A stretch of 64,000 nt of DNA, taken from NCBI GenBank assembly GCA_037074765.1, contig JBAMDO010000086.1, positions 124,001 to 188,000 on the forward strand, in the 5' to 3' direction. The stretch is from Mansonella perstans. Its lineage: Eukaryota > Nematoda > Chromadorea > Rhabditida > Onchocercidae. Under the pieces are notes generated by a model. That model worked only from the letters and a program-made list of their open reading frames with translations, was not told where the DNA came from and made no database searches. How positions within the stretch are numbered: position 1 is the first letter of the stretch; every line of letters begins with the position of its first letter. A program made the translations under genes and the position numbers. Of the stretch, positions 35,343 to 49,539 are shown piece after piece.

Positions 35343-38300
35343 ATGATGATTTTCACAGTATCCCAGCTGAGCAAAAGGGATGATCGCTCTGATAAAAGTA
35401 GTGTATGGTTTCAAATGTCGGGAAAAGGTGAGCTCGATGAGTACGTGGATACTGTTTTGTCTCCATTACGAATATTACTCCATGCTGAAGGACCACCGTC
35501 TTCTGGTGAGTATCATTTTATTGCAGCACTGATAATAAAATGTTTGAGTTTGGTAGCAGTGATTAAATTATCACTCTTTGTTGTCCATTCCTCTTTCTGA
35601 TTAAACCAAAGCTATTATGATAGAACTCACGCTTTTCATCTTCTTGTAATACTCAAGACTTTTCCTCCACTGAAATGGCGTATTATATTAAACAACTCTT
35701 AGCTTTAGACAACATAGAAGCCGATTTCGCAAACTTAAAAGTAAATATTTTGGGTTTCTAAAGTTTAGTGAATTAAAATTAAATTAAAAGTAAATATTTT
35801 GGATTTCAGAGTGATTTCTTACATTGTTAAATTGTTGCATCATTAAATTGCAGCATGTTATGCTATAATTAAAGAAATTGAATCATTCGACAGAAAGCGG
35901 CTACTTACCAGTTGCATTAACTCCTTTGCAGGTGCTATAATTTTTTTACAAATCATTGAAATGAATAAAAAAAAAAAAAGGATGTTCGTGCAATGGACAT
36001 ATGAGTTTTCAAGAAGAAATTATCAATAGCAATATCTTTTTTCCAACATGCTAGCTTAAAATGCCAAGCTACTGCATCCTCAATATCATGAAATATGGGA
36101 TTTTTAGTTAGAACTTTTATAATGACAAATAACAAACTCTTATGACAAAAACTAATTGATTTTTGAGACATTCGTTGTTTTAAAAGTACTACTTATAGAA
36201 TGGAATGTTGCAAAGTGATAAACGAATAAAACTATCTTTTTGCTTCGGTATAAAAAGAATTCGTTTTTGTTTTTATTTAAAATACCGTTTTTTTTAGATT
36301 ATTTGAAATGACAAAGTTTTTGGTAACTTTAGCACGAGAATTTACATTTTCATATTCAAGTTATAAATTTCAGCTCGTATTAATATACCTTCAGCTGATA
36401 TCTGGCGCTGTTACAATTCTCTCATTCAATTGCGTAATTATGTACGTATTAATAAGGTTAGTACGTATCATGTAGGATGTTGACATCAAATGTAATGAAA
36501 TTCAATAGTTGTAGAATATAATACATTGGATAGGTCTTTTTTGTTAGAAAAATCTGAACATCTCCTCCTCTTTATTGCAAATTTAGCAAACCTTAGTTGT
36601 TAGTAGTGATGGTTCTGTTTTAAATGAATAGTGTTATTGGAATCATTAGCTAATCTGTTTGTCAGTCAACTGTGGAGCTTTTTGTCTTTAGCTCGCCGAA
36701 TCGAATCTCAGGGACATTTTATCACGGAACTCCTTTGATGAAGACTTCATCAAAGCAATCACCAGCTTCATGAATACTGAACAGTCTTATAAACCTGCCA
36801 TATTGAATGCTATATCTAAATATCCACCGTTTCGATCTCTTCGCTGCCGTTTTCAGATTACAGTAAGTCGATATATTGTTGAGCCATCTCAAATTTGGTG
36901 ATACTAAGAAGTATTTCGCCTTAATTTATTGTTGAGGATGTTGACCCACTCATTTTCGTCTTTCGTTGAATCACTATCATTATTTAAATTGCTTTCTGAA
37001 GGTACTTCTTCGTCAAAAAAATTTTGCGAAGGTACTGTTTTAACATGTCAACATAATCCATAGCCTGTACGTGAAGCATTATTTTATTTTTGTTTTATTC
37101 TTACTGAATTATGTTTAGTGAAGAAACGTTGCAAATTTCAAGTTACTGAGGACATTTATTTTGTAGATTACTGAAGCCAGTTATCTCTTTAAAAGTTTTT
37201 GTGACATTTCCGTATGCGTTAAAAAGATTGAATCTGTCTTTAAAATGATTAAGTATTTTTGGCTTCATATGGCTTCGTGGCATTCGGAATATAGTGCTTA
37301 AATAAAACTTGCTTTTAATGTAGGAAAGATGGATGAGCATATTTGGAATTTCGAAATACAGCACATAACTTCCATGGTACTAGAAAGTTAATTCAGTAGG
37401 CAATTTTGGTGGGATCATAAATATTATATAGTTTTTTGTGTTTTCACTTTTTGGATTCAGATATGATTTCTTCTTGTTTATAAAGGAAGGACAAATACTC
37501 TTAAATGAAATCATTCCAAAGAAATACCGCTGCTTATTTAATTAATGAATTATAGCAAACTAATCTTCATATATATATATATATATATATAGCTGAGTTG
37601 CGTTTGTTGAATTTGTTTCATACTCTATGAATTCTAACCGGAAGATTCTGGTTTTTAGTTATAGTTACATATTTTATCAAATGCACAGTTTTTAAAAATA
37701 ACATGTTTTAGTTAAGTTATATCGTAGAATAGGTTTGATTAATTTGCTTAGTTGACTAGTGTGAAGGGGAGTATTCAGACTGGAACTTTGCAGTTTAAAT
37801 AAATTTAAGTGAGCTACTATAAGATTGCATTTTGATGGAAATTGCTGTTTGAAGTATTTCCCATAAAAAGAACATCAGCGATTTCGTTTTTTTGTGATAA
37901 AAGGCAATATAATCTTGTCGTACACGACCTTATTCTTATTTGAGCATGCTGTAGTACGCATCAGTTTTCCGGTGCTCACCGACAGAGTCGAGCAATGAGG
38001 GTAGTCATCATCATAGAACATCGGGTAGTTTAATATTAGTTGCAATACATTATTACCTCAATAGCGGCGTGCCAAGTGAATTGAATTCTAAGTAAAAATA
38101 GTCCTTACGTCCTCCGGCCTGCTCTTGTCCTGTGAAATATGTGAACTATAAGTGAGCTCTTTCTTTTGGTTTGTTTAAACACTTTAAGGCTTATGCAGTA
38201 AAGAGTATCCCTTCAGCACTAAAATAAACTTAACAACTCGTCCAATTAAATGTTTGCAATTTATTTCTGTTCTATAAAATGAAACACAAATGGAGCTAGT

Positions 38301-39400
38301 TCGTTTTATTTCAATTTTTCACAGAAAAAGCTATGGTAGTTGAAAATTCACAATTATTTGCCACAAGGAACAATTCCTTCCTTCTCTATCTAATACTATT
38401 CTCATTTATTCAAATACCAGACATATCCGTTTATGCTGTATACTCACGCATTGTTTTTACGTATTGATCTCCATTCTAAGATATATATTCTTTCCGTGGA
38501 AATATAATAGGATCTGTTACCTTTCTATATAAACGACTTCATGTGCATATCGATGTATAACTAAGCTAAATATTTTCAACTATTGTTCTTATGGAAATCT
38601 TCATTTGAGAAGTTAATAATCTGAACAGTGTTGTGTTTACTGTTAATGTAAACTTTTCCTTATCTGGTAGTTATATTTATGCTGCGTCGTTTTATCAGTA
38701 AGTACATGCTAGCAATAATTAAATTACTGGAACTAAATGCAGTTCTGGTTATGTTTTTTATTTGATAGTCTCCCACTAATTGGTCTTTCAATTTAAGAAA
38801 CAAATTCTTTTATTTTGAGCTTACTTTTTAAGATCTTATTTTCCTTCTCAACAGAACGGAGCGAACGGTATATAGAAATAAGCCGTAAAAACCGTTTCAG
38901 CGCAAATAATTGGCAATTCTTGAGCCGATTCTAACAGATGTTCGGAGTTTAAAGCAAATTATAGCTTCATTACCATTGGCTGTAGACCGTATCCTTGTAG
39001 TAAAGAGATGTTTTCTCATTTGATCGTTTATGAATTCCACAGTTGTTAGAAACCGTGATAGGCGGTGGTCTTATTCACTTTCTTTGGAGCAGTTTATTGA
39101 AAAACCCAAAGTACTGATGCTTGATATCGTAATGTTCGTTTAAAAATGAGCACATCAAATGCACAGATTGGCCGGATGGCGTTGCTGCATGCACCAGATA
39201 TAATGGTTCAATTTTGGCTTCGTGTTGGCAGTGGTTATGCTGATAGTGATTGGACAACTGATACTGCTGTTGAAACGTTTGGTTCCGCGGAAGAGGAAAA
39301 AATTTTCTTGATGGATTGTGAGATGCTAAACAGATTAATTGAAGAAATTGAAAAAATTATGTCAGTTGTTTGTAAATTAGAGCGTTTACATTTGAAATAA
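35343..39400 (+). CDS. COMM domain-containing protein
   Basis: COMMD proteins form the Commander complex, which works with retriever in endosomal recycling. Four exons join in phase: 35343-35505, 36374-36456, 36692-36862 and 39167-39400 (TAA). They give 651 nt, 216 aa, the usual COMMD size. The first part is helical (DEYVDTVLSPLRILLHAEG, then SADIWRCYNSLIQLRNYVR), as in a COMMD HN domain. The C-terminal 80-90 residues fit a COMM domain: RSLRCRFQITIGRMALLHAP, then VQFWLRVG, then MDCEMLNRLIEEIEKIM. The layout recalls COMMD5, but the paralogue is not certain. The last intron is about 2.3 kb. The ATG at 35343 is followed at once by a perfect acceptor (TTTCACAG, to 35358), so the mRNA may begin there, making ATG 35415 the start (192 aa). 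The gene lies 500 bp after the FKBP gene on the same strand. Confidence 0.72.
37569..37590. repeat. (AT)n microsatellite
   Basis: About eleven AT units inside the last intron of the COMMD gene. It could be length-polymorphic. Confidence 0.9.
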
Positions 39401-39735
39401 ATTTTATATTGGACTATTGCTGCAGTTTAACTATTATCATTACAGGTCTGCAGATCATTTAACTGCAATAAAACAGCTTGAAAGAAAAAGAGTATAATGT
39501 AATATAGCAAGCAATGCTTTGTGGTTACTGGTCTATCAAGGTAATGCTTTGTATCCGTTATTGAATAATGTCAAACTATTACAGCTTATCACATCAGATC
39601 ATAAAGCTGTGTATGTGGTATTAACAATGTGATAGCAGACTACAGAGAAAATCAGTGAAATGTCGATTTTCATGAATGTTGTTTGGTATAGTAAACAACG
39701 TTGGAATTTTTAGAGAAATTCTAAATATGGATTAA

Positions 39736-40093
39736 GTGAAATAGTGGACCGACATTTCAAGTCTGAAGATTTCTCGAGTAATAGTTTTGTGGAATTGACG
39801 AGTTATGAGCTTTTGCCTAATAGTTATATATAAACATGGATATTAGTTCTCTTAGAAATAATTGCGAAGGTAGTACATTATGCCAGGGATTTAATGAATT
39901 ATTAACGAAGCAATGGGAATCACTAAGAGATGTCAAATCACTGCAAACAAAAGTGCTGCGTTTGTAACAGTGAAATAGTGAAACCGACATTTCAAGTCTG
40001 AAGATTTCTCGAGTAATAGTTTTGTGGAATTGACGAGTTATGAGCTTTTGCTTAATAGTTATGTATAAACATGGATATTAGTTCTCTTAGAAA
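39736..40093. repeat. Direct repeat, two 123-124 bp copies 111 bp apart
   Basis: Copy 1 (39736-39858) and copy 2 (39970-40093) are nearly identical: GTGAAATAGTG, then CCGACATTTCAAGTCTGAAG, through to TTAGTTCTCTTAGAAA. They differ at only a few positions. They lie just after the COMMD gene, outside coding sequence. The high identity suggests a recent duplication or a short repeat family. Confidence 0.9.
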
Positions 40094-43000
40094 GGTCTAA
40101 CAAAATTTGGTTAGAATGTTTTCTTGTTTTTTTTTTTTTTTTTTTCACTTGTACTGATATTTTTATATTTCGCAGAATGCGGAGAGAGGCGCAGAATATT
40201 TAATTACTTCTTGTAACTTACAGATGCTTTTATTCAATTTATGTAAAAACTACAATTGTGTTGGATTCTGAGTATATATTGCAGTTTTTTTGCACAAGTA
40301 ATCGTAAGATTTAATTTTCCAGAAATATCGTAATGATCATCTTTTTATGGTAGGTTAAAAGAAATGATAATGACTGAAGTATCTAAACAACAGAGATTTT
40401 CAAGCAGGGCATCTTGTCATACTGTAAACATAAATTAGTACAGATGTCACCAATGAATAAGGCGTTTGTAATCCGGCTGTTAGCTGCATGCATATGTTGG
40501 TTTGCATCATTGACTTCTACTCATTTTGCTTCAGTCTTTCATATATAATTATGCTTTAGGCATGCACATTTTAGCCACCTACTGTGATCAATACATTCCA
40601 TATCTGTAATCATGTCAACTGTACATTTCATTATACATCGATTCCGTAAAATAATCGATGACTATTCCCTTATGAATCTGGAGACCTTCATGCATATTTT
40701 GCGTGTATCTGAATACCTGAATGGTATGCCTATCCATTAGCCATCTGGTTAGCTGCTTGCTCTTTTTTAAATCAATAGTTTTACTTGTAGCAGAGATGTA
40801 ATAATGAAAAGAGTTAGCTGTCAGCATCACTTTTTGTATGTTGGCCGTGCTGTGAAAGAGTTAGGCTGTCCTATTGATTTGCAAAGAGGAGGAACAGCAC
40901 CAGCAACGGCAGTCGGCGGTAGAAGAGTCTAGGCCTGGACAGAATGGTCTAACTGATGTCTAGAAGTAGTGTCTAGGAAGTTCTTTTCCGTTCCGCTGGT
41001 CCGAGTTTCTTCAGGTTTTTATTTCCCTCCTACGCTCACAAGTCTTTTTTCAATAATTAAAGCCTTAGCATATACATACATAGTAGTTCGTTTAGTAATT
41101 CGGACCTATAATACAGCTGAAGCTATATGCTGCATCTATAGCAGTTAAAACCATTTTTTTGATTTATCCCTTCTTGGTTGTTTTTCGCACCCTCAATATC
41201 AGTATCAAAGTAGCCTATATTAACTCTTCCTAAAGCATCAACCCGAATCATTGGATCGCGAATTTAAAAGAGTAAACCATAAAATTTGAAGATCTCGCTG
41301 TTCCAGTACTTTTCTAAAAAGCATAGCTGTCGTCCAGCTAATGTTATCACTGTCATTATTACCATCACCATCATTATTACCAATCTGTCACTTGCAATTA
41401 CACTCATCGCTTAAATTATTCTAACATGTTTTAAGCTTCTCTCCCGCGCAGTAGTTGATTCTCTACAAAAAAGGAACATCTAAAATTTTCTCTTCAGTTA
41501 TTTCTTTTTTCGAGACAAAGTAATTGTTAAAAGTTTATATTTTTTAGTAATGCATCGGTATATTAGAAGCTTTCCGTATAAGTAAGAGACCTCATGAAGT
41601 GGCGGGCTTCCTTAAGCGGCCTTAAATTATCCTCTTTTTTTTCTTATACCTTGTCATCTTTTTGGCGAATGGAAGTTTTTGGGACGGTACAAGTGAATCC
41701 CTTGAATGATGACTAATTATCAAACAGACTCATAATATAATTAGAATCATTAAGTATGATGCTCTTCTAAAAATTTCCTGAGCGAAGATTTTTAGATCCT
41801 TTCAGTTTAAATTATTCCACCTCATTTAATAAATTTGATTAAAGTAATTTCTGATTCTTTAGGGTTATGCAGAAGTCATTTGTATCTGTATGACTTTAAA
41901 ACCGCTCGAAAGACAATTTTTTATTGAGATAAGTTTTACAATCATTCTTGCATGGAATTTTTGCTGATGTAAATAAATTCGAAGGACAGAAAAAGCAGTT
42001 TTCATAAATTTCGCAAATTCGTTAAAAACAGTTCTTAACAGTGTTAGCAGTGTTATGGGGAAGCACTAACTAGATATAGAATTCGTACCGAACTTCTTGT
42101 TTCTGAGTGATTCGTCAAGACTCATGCAGATAGTCTGCCTGTCGTGTTTGTTTCATTGTAAGGACTAAAGATTTTTCGGATCAAGCTCTAGAATTTCATC
42201 GTTCTTACCCGTATAAAAATCATTTTTAAGCGAGCATTTAGTGATTTAATGTAATACTATTATCTTCTGATTACTCACAAGTGTAAATGTCAAATATTTA
42301 TAATTCACTATTTCTATGTTTTATTTCATTTATTTTTAACTTTTTTATAATTAGTCTTATTGACAGAGAGCATCAACGTGTTTTCGCATTTGTTATTTCT
42401 CAGTATGATTTATCAAGGCGCGCTGAGTAGTGGTTTTATAGTTAGAGAAGTAGGACAGCAAACATTTAAAAAATGAATGATTTGGTAGAAATCAAGAAAA
42501 GTAGGCGAAGTATTGCGCCTCATCTATTTCTATATCTTAGTTTAGATTTACGTGCAGCGGTACTGTAACTTCAAGTGGGTTGCAAGGAAAGCAAGTGTGT
42601 TCTCTTACTTGTTCCAAAACCACTTCTCTTTGTCATGTTTCTATTTCTGAAGTTCGGAAATTCCAATTTTGAAACCTGCGGTATATATATTCTCAATAAT
42701 AGAAATTTCAATGATAATTTTAATAGCAATAACTGGTAATATTGGTAATAATTTGACAATAACCAAGATCAATAGTTAGTTCTCTTTTCATTACATTTAT
42801 TAAAATTGTTTTTCTAGTTGAGGCTGGAAAAATATTTCTTGAGCCGGATCTTTGCTCATTTCCGTTTTTTTCTTTTATTTCTCTCCTTATTTAAATTCGC
42901 TTACTTATCCATTAACTTTCTGTTCAATTTCCGGAAATTGGAATAACACAGCACCGGCAGCCAAGCTTCCATCATTTTACATTCATAAAAATCAAGTTAT

Positions 43001-45294
43001 GTAGAGAGTGCATTATTCATCTGATATTTATGTCTGCTTGGTTCTTGCCTTTGTAGTAACCACCGTCCTGAGTTTGCTTTAAAGTGTATGTCTAGTAACA
43101 TTTGCTTCCTGAATGAAATTCTCCCCGAGTTGCATGACGTAGGGAAGAATACAGGACAAAGCTTTTATTTTACTTTCTGTGGTAAATTATAAATTTCAGA
43201 AATGAAAATTGTCAAAGAAACGCTCTCAGATGCTTAATATTTTACTTACTTTTTTCTATCCTTGGGGACGATTATAATGGTCACCATGTTTTTTAGTCCT
43301 GTCCTACCCAGTTTGTGTAATTCTAAAAGTTGGCAGTGACATACGATGATCATTATAACAGCCCCTCAGTAATATTTTCCATATTTCTCAGCAACATTTT
43401 ACTAGATTACTGCAACGAAATACTTTTCGATTGATAGAACAATCTTTTGATCATGATTTAGCAAGACGATAAAAAAGAGTTAGAGAACAATGTTATATTG
43501 GTTGCATAAAATGCGAAAAAAGTACTTAAAATTGCGGACTTAATTTGCATAAGTTCAATAGTTGGATTCAGAGAAGCATTGAGTCCTTTCTCGAATTGTC
43601 ACAGATTATCACATCTTAACGGAATAAATCTTCCATCATCATACCAACAAAACACTCTCGAAAATTTGCATTGATGAATTGAAGTGTTAATGATGTCACG
43701 TTGTGTGGACGTTGGGTTGATAAAAATTTTTCATTGCAGCTTTTGGCAATAGTAAATTAATTTTTCTAGATTTAAGTTCTTGCTGAGGAACCAAAATCCT
43801 AGTTTTATCAGTTTTATTTTTTTTTTTACAAGAACTCAATTTTTATCAGTTCTTTAAAATTTTTTTTTTTAATTTGAATCTCAAGCAGAGATACTGCCTA
43901 ATGAAATGACAAGAAGTGCTTTGCTAGTGAAAAATGATCTTAGTCTCAAGCTTTGTTATATGCGATTCAGTCCCATCAGTTTGTTGCATGAAATCCCCAA
44001 TGGTCGGTTTTTCAATGCGTTTCACTTTGCTTTCTGAATTGTATTTTCATTTTAGCATAACAAAATGACAGATTTTATGAACAACAGTTGAATGAAAAAT
44101 TAGAAGGAAAGATTATAAAAGCAAGAAAATTATGTTTTGAGCTAACTCAGCAAGTTAAAGACCTAAAATTGTAATAAAAATTTTCAAAACTAGCAAAAAT
44201 TGACTCAAGAACCAAAATCTCTTTTTTTTGCAATCAAAAGCAATAAATGATACTAAAGTCCCAACAAAATCAAATTCGGTCATTTACTGGTTGAAATGAT
44301 AACATTATAAGATCCTAGAACAATTCACATTGGTTCGAGGCAAATCGCCATGATAGTGTTGCCTTCAACTGTGTATATTTAATTTTCCAGAACCTCTATT
44401 TTGCTAATGAATTTAATGGTTAATAATCAAAAAATCTTTGGCAAGTATTACTGTATCGTCTAAATTAGTAATTCCTAATCTTGGCAGAGAACCGCTTTCG
44501 TTTTTTAATTTTTAGCAGGGACTACAAGAGTCAAAAAGAATAAATTTCGTTAATCTGAAAACAAACTTTAGTCGAAATTTTTAATGTATTAGATAAAAAA
44601 GCTCTGCCTGTTTTCTGTTCACTGCGTCGTTGCCTTCGCGGTCCTTATTTTTAGTTCTCGTGGACCACTGGTTGAGAACCGTTGCTCTAAATAGTGTGGG
44701 ATTTCATGTCTGTTCTGAACTGGATGCCGAATCACAGTCTAGACAAACTAGACTCAAAGAGGTCAACATTTCATCATTCTGTTAGTGCAGGCAGCCGTAA
44801 CCTTTATTTACCATTGCTTAACCTCCCATAATCATGATTCTTGCCTCACTAAGGAATTCCTTTGTCCCAATACTTCGTAATTACGACTTTCGCGCTTTGC
44901 ATCTAATATATTTGTACTTCCTTCGGTTTAAACAAGATGCAATATTGTACAATACATGCAGCGCTCAGCAGCTATCGCAGATGTAAGATAGAGAAAGCAT
45001 AAGAACGGTATGGTTCGTGGACAGAGAGATACACATGATCCTCTTATTTTTTGGTATAACGTCGTTTCGAGACTGTTTCATTTTCAGCTCTTCTCATACT
45101 TGAATATTACAAATTAATTCAGCCTATTTAATATAGCAGAATTTACAAGCTTCCTTTTCTTCCTTACGACACATCTCAAAGGGCAGTGCATCTGAAGATC
45201 TGAATCAGAATCCGAATACAAGTTATATCGCTTAGCATTAAGTTGTTTTTAGCATCGAGAGAAGTGAATAAAAGAGATCGCATGAAAGTGTGAA
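40094..45294. other. Long gene-free stretch upstream of the GPCR
   Basis: About 5.2 kb of AT-rich sequence with a long T-run at about 40,128-40,145 and an imperfect ATTACC/CATCACC-like run near 41,350. A GC-richer patch lies at about 40,885-41,010. No exon chain or family match is seen; minus-strand frames at 40,615-40,830 and 42,571-42,759 are unsupported. It may hold 5' regulatory sequence of the receptor gene. Confidence 0.45.
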
Positions 45295-48199
45295 ATGCTG
45301 GCAATGGTTGATCCGTCAACGCTATCAACGGAAGCACTGGCTCGAGCAGCGGTGATACTTTCTGTCGGTTTACTGTTAATGTTCTCGGCAGTTGTTTCCA
45401 TAACGATAACTCTATGCAACGATGCACTCCGTGATGTTATCGGTTATTATATGGTTTGTTAATAGCATTATTTGCTTTTTACAGAATTGCTATGTCCGGA
45501 TTTCCAATCACACTCCAGACTCAGGAATATGGCTTGCTAATGATTGAATGGTCAAGAGTAATTCAAAACTTTTTTAGTCAAAATTAATTTTTGTTGAAAG
45601 TGGTCTGTATCCATCATTTTTTCGAAGTCTTTGATTTAATAGTTAGATTTTCTATTTAATATATTCACTCTTCTTTCCCTTTATAATGTGCCTCATTAAC
45701 TAAAATTCAAATCTCTAAGTTTATTTCCAAAATTTATTCACAAATATCAAAAACGTAACTTATACGGAATCAAATTTATAAACAAGATTTTGCCTACGAC
45801 ATATAACACTTTTATCCTTAATTCACTTGCTCTGTAATCTTCAGAAGTTTTTGCAGGTTTCTCTGTCGGCTGTAGATTTGTTATGTTCATTGGCAATAAT
45901 ACCTACTAGCATGTATAGTGCTTTAGCACCAGACTGGCAATTTATGGGTGACAATTCGTTTGTTTGTAAATGCTCAGTATATTTAGAAGTAGTTCTGTTT
46001 GCTAGTACTGCCTATACTCTTGCATGGATTGGTATCGACCGATATGCTGCTCTAATGAAACCTCAAAGGTGAGTTGAGTGTTTCTATCTTTCGAATTCAC
46101 TGGTAATGCTATTCAATTTACCTGCTTACGGAAGGCATAATATGAAAAAACTGCTCAAATATGGAGAAACTGTTCTTCGACAGTTGTATTTTATAGAAAA
46201 AGATTTCGACACCTTTGTACCAGAATTTTCATTTTATTTGCTTTTCTTCACAACTAGATAGACAGATCTATTTATTGCACCATTACAAAGCTGCAAGCTA
46301 GCGGATAATAAATGTAAGACTTTTATAAACAACGTGATGAAAAAACATTGATTTCTGCAGCTTCGGCTTCTGCATTCTTTCAACACTTTTTTTTACTTCT
46401 GCTAGAATTTCAATTTATCTAGAATTTCAGTTTTTTCGGTTTCAAAGGCCTGATATGCTAAATGAATTAGTGGCTGGAGATGTATCTGCATTTCATGTTT
46501 TCACCATGTTCATTGTCTAATCTTTCATTCTGTCCAGGTACGAAGCGGAACAGACCATAACGAGGTGCAAATGTTGGATTGCGTTCACATGGAGTAGCAC
46601 CGTGCTTTTTTCGCTGCCTATTATTGTTGCTCGCATGAAGGTAACATTTTAATACGTACTTTTTGCAGTATCAAACCTGACCATTCCCTGTATTTCTGTC
46701 TGTCTTTGGATTTCATAAATTCTACTGTAAAAAAACCACAGTTTTCGTTCTTTAATTTCAAAGTGCCATGATCACATATTTCATACACTGGAATTTTACA
46801 TTTAATGCTTTCAGGTCTCCTATTATCATGCGGCCGAATTGTGCCTGCTTGACTGGTCAGCAACGACGGCTTATAGTGTAACATTAGCCTCACTTATCCT
46901 AGTACCTTCTACATGCAGCATATTATTTACTTATTGTTCAATTTTCTGGGCTATGCGAAATTCACATGCGGTCAGTCTTTTATTTCATCCAACATTCCTT
47001 ACATTCTTTGGGAATAGTGAGTTCTCGTTGAACCATACAGTTAACCTTTTACTATTAGCCTTACAAACATGGTAGCCTTTTTTTTGTTTCTTCCGGAATT
47101 ATGCAATAAAAACTGATTTATTCTCTAATGTAAAATGGCTGAATAAAACACTTCCAGAAATCGGCGTTCGAAAATTTTACATTCTTTTCTTCCCTCAGTC
47201 CTTATGCATGAATACTAAATTATTGAAAGCATATATAATTGTTTGGAAATTATACCATTTCTGCTTCATATTGTTGTTTTCTGAATCTTTTTTGCTCCAG
47301 TAGGTAAGCATGATATCGAAAAACGTCCATATCTCAAATATGAATTTCTAAAAGGTTGCCATGAAACCATAAGTTTCAAGAAACAATTTTTCTGATTTAT
47401 TGATAGAAAAGTATATACGTTATCAGTGCGTGATTGTTGGAAGAACAGTGATCCGGAAAATTTTATCCCAAGATCGACTTCTTCTTTTAGCATAACCTAA
47501 AAACTCCATAATCTATACTTTTCCCGTGGCAGTTACAGTTTCAGTCTTCAATTTTAAGATAGAAATCGTGAAAGTTTTTGGTCATATGCTTAGAAAGACA
47601 CGCAAAAATGTGCTGAAGTTTATTTCTGACATCCTTTACCAAAGCCACTTCTGCCACCAAATGACAATGTTCAAATTAAATTTTATCCAAAATTGTCATT
47701 GAAGAATGTGCAAATATCGTGTGAATATCGTCAATTCACAGTATATTTCCCATTGAAAAATACTCAGTGAAATTCTGTAAGCTGTTCTTGTCTCTTACTT
47801 TTTTGTTGTGAATTCATGCTGAAAACATAAAGGTAATTGCAGCTTGAAGATAATCAACGTTTGTTGCTGGAAACGGACCACAATTTTGCTCTCTCCTTTT
47901 TCGTGCTCGTTGCTTTCATTCTTTCTTGGCTGCCCGTTATCGCGGTTCGTTTTGTCCCGCAGTCGATACTTAGTTCAGCAGATTTATCAACAGTGGATTT
48001 CGTTTTTGTATGGCTTGCAATCGGTGGATCTTCCTCTAAATTGCTCATTTCATTGTTTATAAATCAGGAATTTCGTGCTGCACTTCGCCAATGTATTTCT
48101 GCTCTTTGTCCATGTTGCTGCTTATCACCATCAGCTGCTCGTCAAAGACGCCGGTTGGAATACAGGAGCCTTTCTGACCGGCGAGCTCATTCCAGCTAA
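45295..48199 (+). CDS. Orphan class A (rhodopsin-like) G protein-coupled receptor
   Basis: Predicted seven-helix receptor of the plasma membrane. Five exons, in phase: 45295-45453, 45857-46068, 46538-46640, 46815-46970 and 47843-48199 (TAA). They give 987 nt, 328 aa. TM1 is about residues 15-42, TM2 has the usual Asp ([17 protein letters not shown], Asp60), and TM3 ends in the DRY box (AWIGIDRY, 114-116). TM4 has Trp ([17 protein letters not shown]), TM5 follows ECL2 Cys (AAELCLLDW), and TM6 has [10 protein letters not shown]7 ([20 protein letters not shown]) has no NPxxY. The tail is Cys-rich (CPCCCL) and could be palmitoylated, then Arg/Ser-rich. The GT..S..N feature of TM1 is also missing. 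The ligand is unknown; the best family guess is an amine- or GPR161/moody-like orphan, not established. An acceptor TTTTTAG at 45252 lies 42 nt before the ATG. Confidence 0.85.
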
Positions 48200-49539
48200 T
48201 TTGTTTTGCGAATATTAGGATTCATTAAATAATTCAAAATCTTTCAAATTTTTGAATCTTAACGTCCCTATCTTTTTGTTTTTTTTTCCTTTGTAAAGGA
48301 TCTAAGCGATTCTATAAAATTTTTGCAGCGCTGCTGATTTTTCAAAACGAAAAGAGCGGGAGAATATTTGCAAAGAATTTGGGACACCCCCAGCATTTTA
48401 CTAAATTTCCTTCTAGAATTTCTTCTAGCATTCCACCGTTGATCTCGAAAATTCATTTTCTCCCCATCCTAACTGGTCTTCCTAATTTCAAGTCCCTTCA
48501 TATTTAAAAATATCTTTCTTTTTTCGCTATGTTTTTGGTTAGAGGGAGGTAAGAAAGTATGAATTTCAAATATCAGAATCTGTAGGAAAACTCCATATTT
48601 CCATGCCTCGAAGCAGCTTTCTTTCGAAGAACTGTCATTACGTATATACATACATTTATTTGTTCTGTGATATTCAAATTTGTTACGAACAATGATTACT
48701 GAAGTTTAAAATTAGCCATTGGACGATTTGCTCATATATTTGCAGCGAAAATCCACTAAGTTTTGTTCCCAATAATTTGCATTATAATTGTTGTGTCTTT
48801 AATTAACAGCTTTGACTTCTGTAATGATGGCTATTCTGTTGAATGCTTGACTCGCGCACTGCATGTGAAGAAGAGTTTTTAATATATTGAACCATTATCA
48901 TTTACAAGATAGGTATAATTTCAAGTATCAGTTTTCCTCAGATGACAAACGATATTGCTAATGGTATATGATGCACCTATGTTCAGTATGGATAGAAAGC
49001 GGAGGGGCTTGAACAGTAGATTTTTGTTCGAAACACCCCGGAAAATTCATTAAAACGACCATCTAATCGAATTTAAATCTTCGATACCTCATTTCAGGCT
49101 AGGGAATGTTTGTACATAAAGTTTACCAGCTTATTTACTCCTTTTATTTATTCGTTGGTTCCTCATCGAAATTCACTTTACATCTCCATAATTCTTTATT
49201 GTTTAATAGGTTTTTTTAATTGCTTACCTTTGCCACAATAAGTTTTAGTCCTTGGAAAATTTGTTCTCAAGTGAAATATAATAATAAGATATATGATGTA
49301 ATTAAATCCTCAATATTTACGACATTATCTTCAAATATCTTGCGAGTGCTTCTACTCTGCTTATATGAGACAATCACAATTTACCACAATTACCACTACC
49401 AGCTGATCCGAATTATGGAGAGAATTCTGGAGCGGCTTCGATGCTGCAGTACATCTCCAGATATTCAAAAAATAAATTATGTCTGAAAGGAAATATTTTA
49501 TAAGTTGTTAAAGGTTATGATATTGCTCCAGAAAACTAC
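48200..49539. other. Intergenic stretch after the GPCR
   Basis: AT-rich 3' flank of the receptor. No supported gene; the 88-codon frame at 49220-49486 ends in a piece that may already belong to the retroelement relic. Confidence 0.45.

Noticed and set aside
44330..44355. GGTTCGAGGC stretch resembling a tRNA T-arm
   Set aside because: No matching acceptor stem, D-arm or anticodon arm around it.
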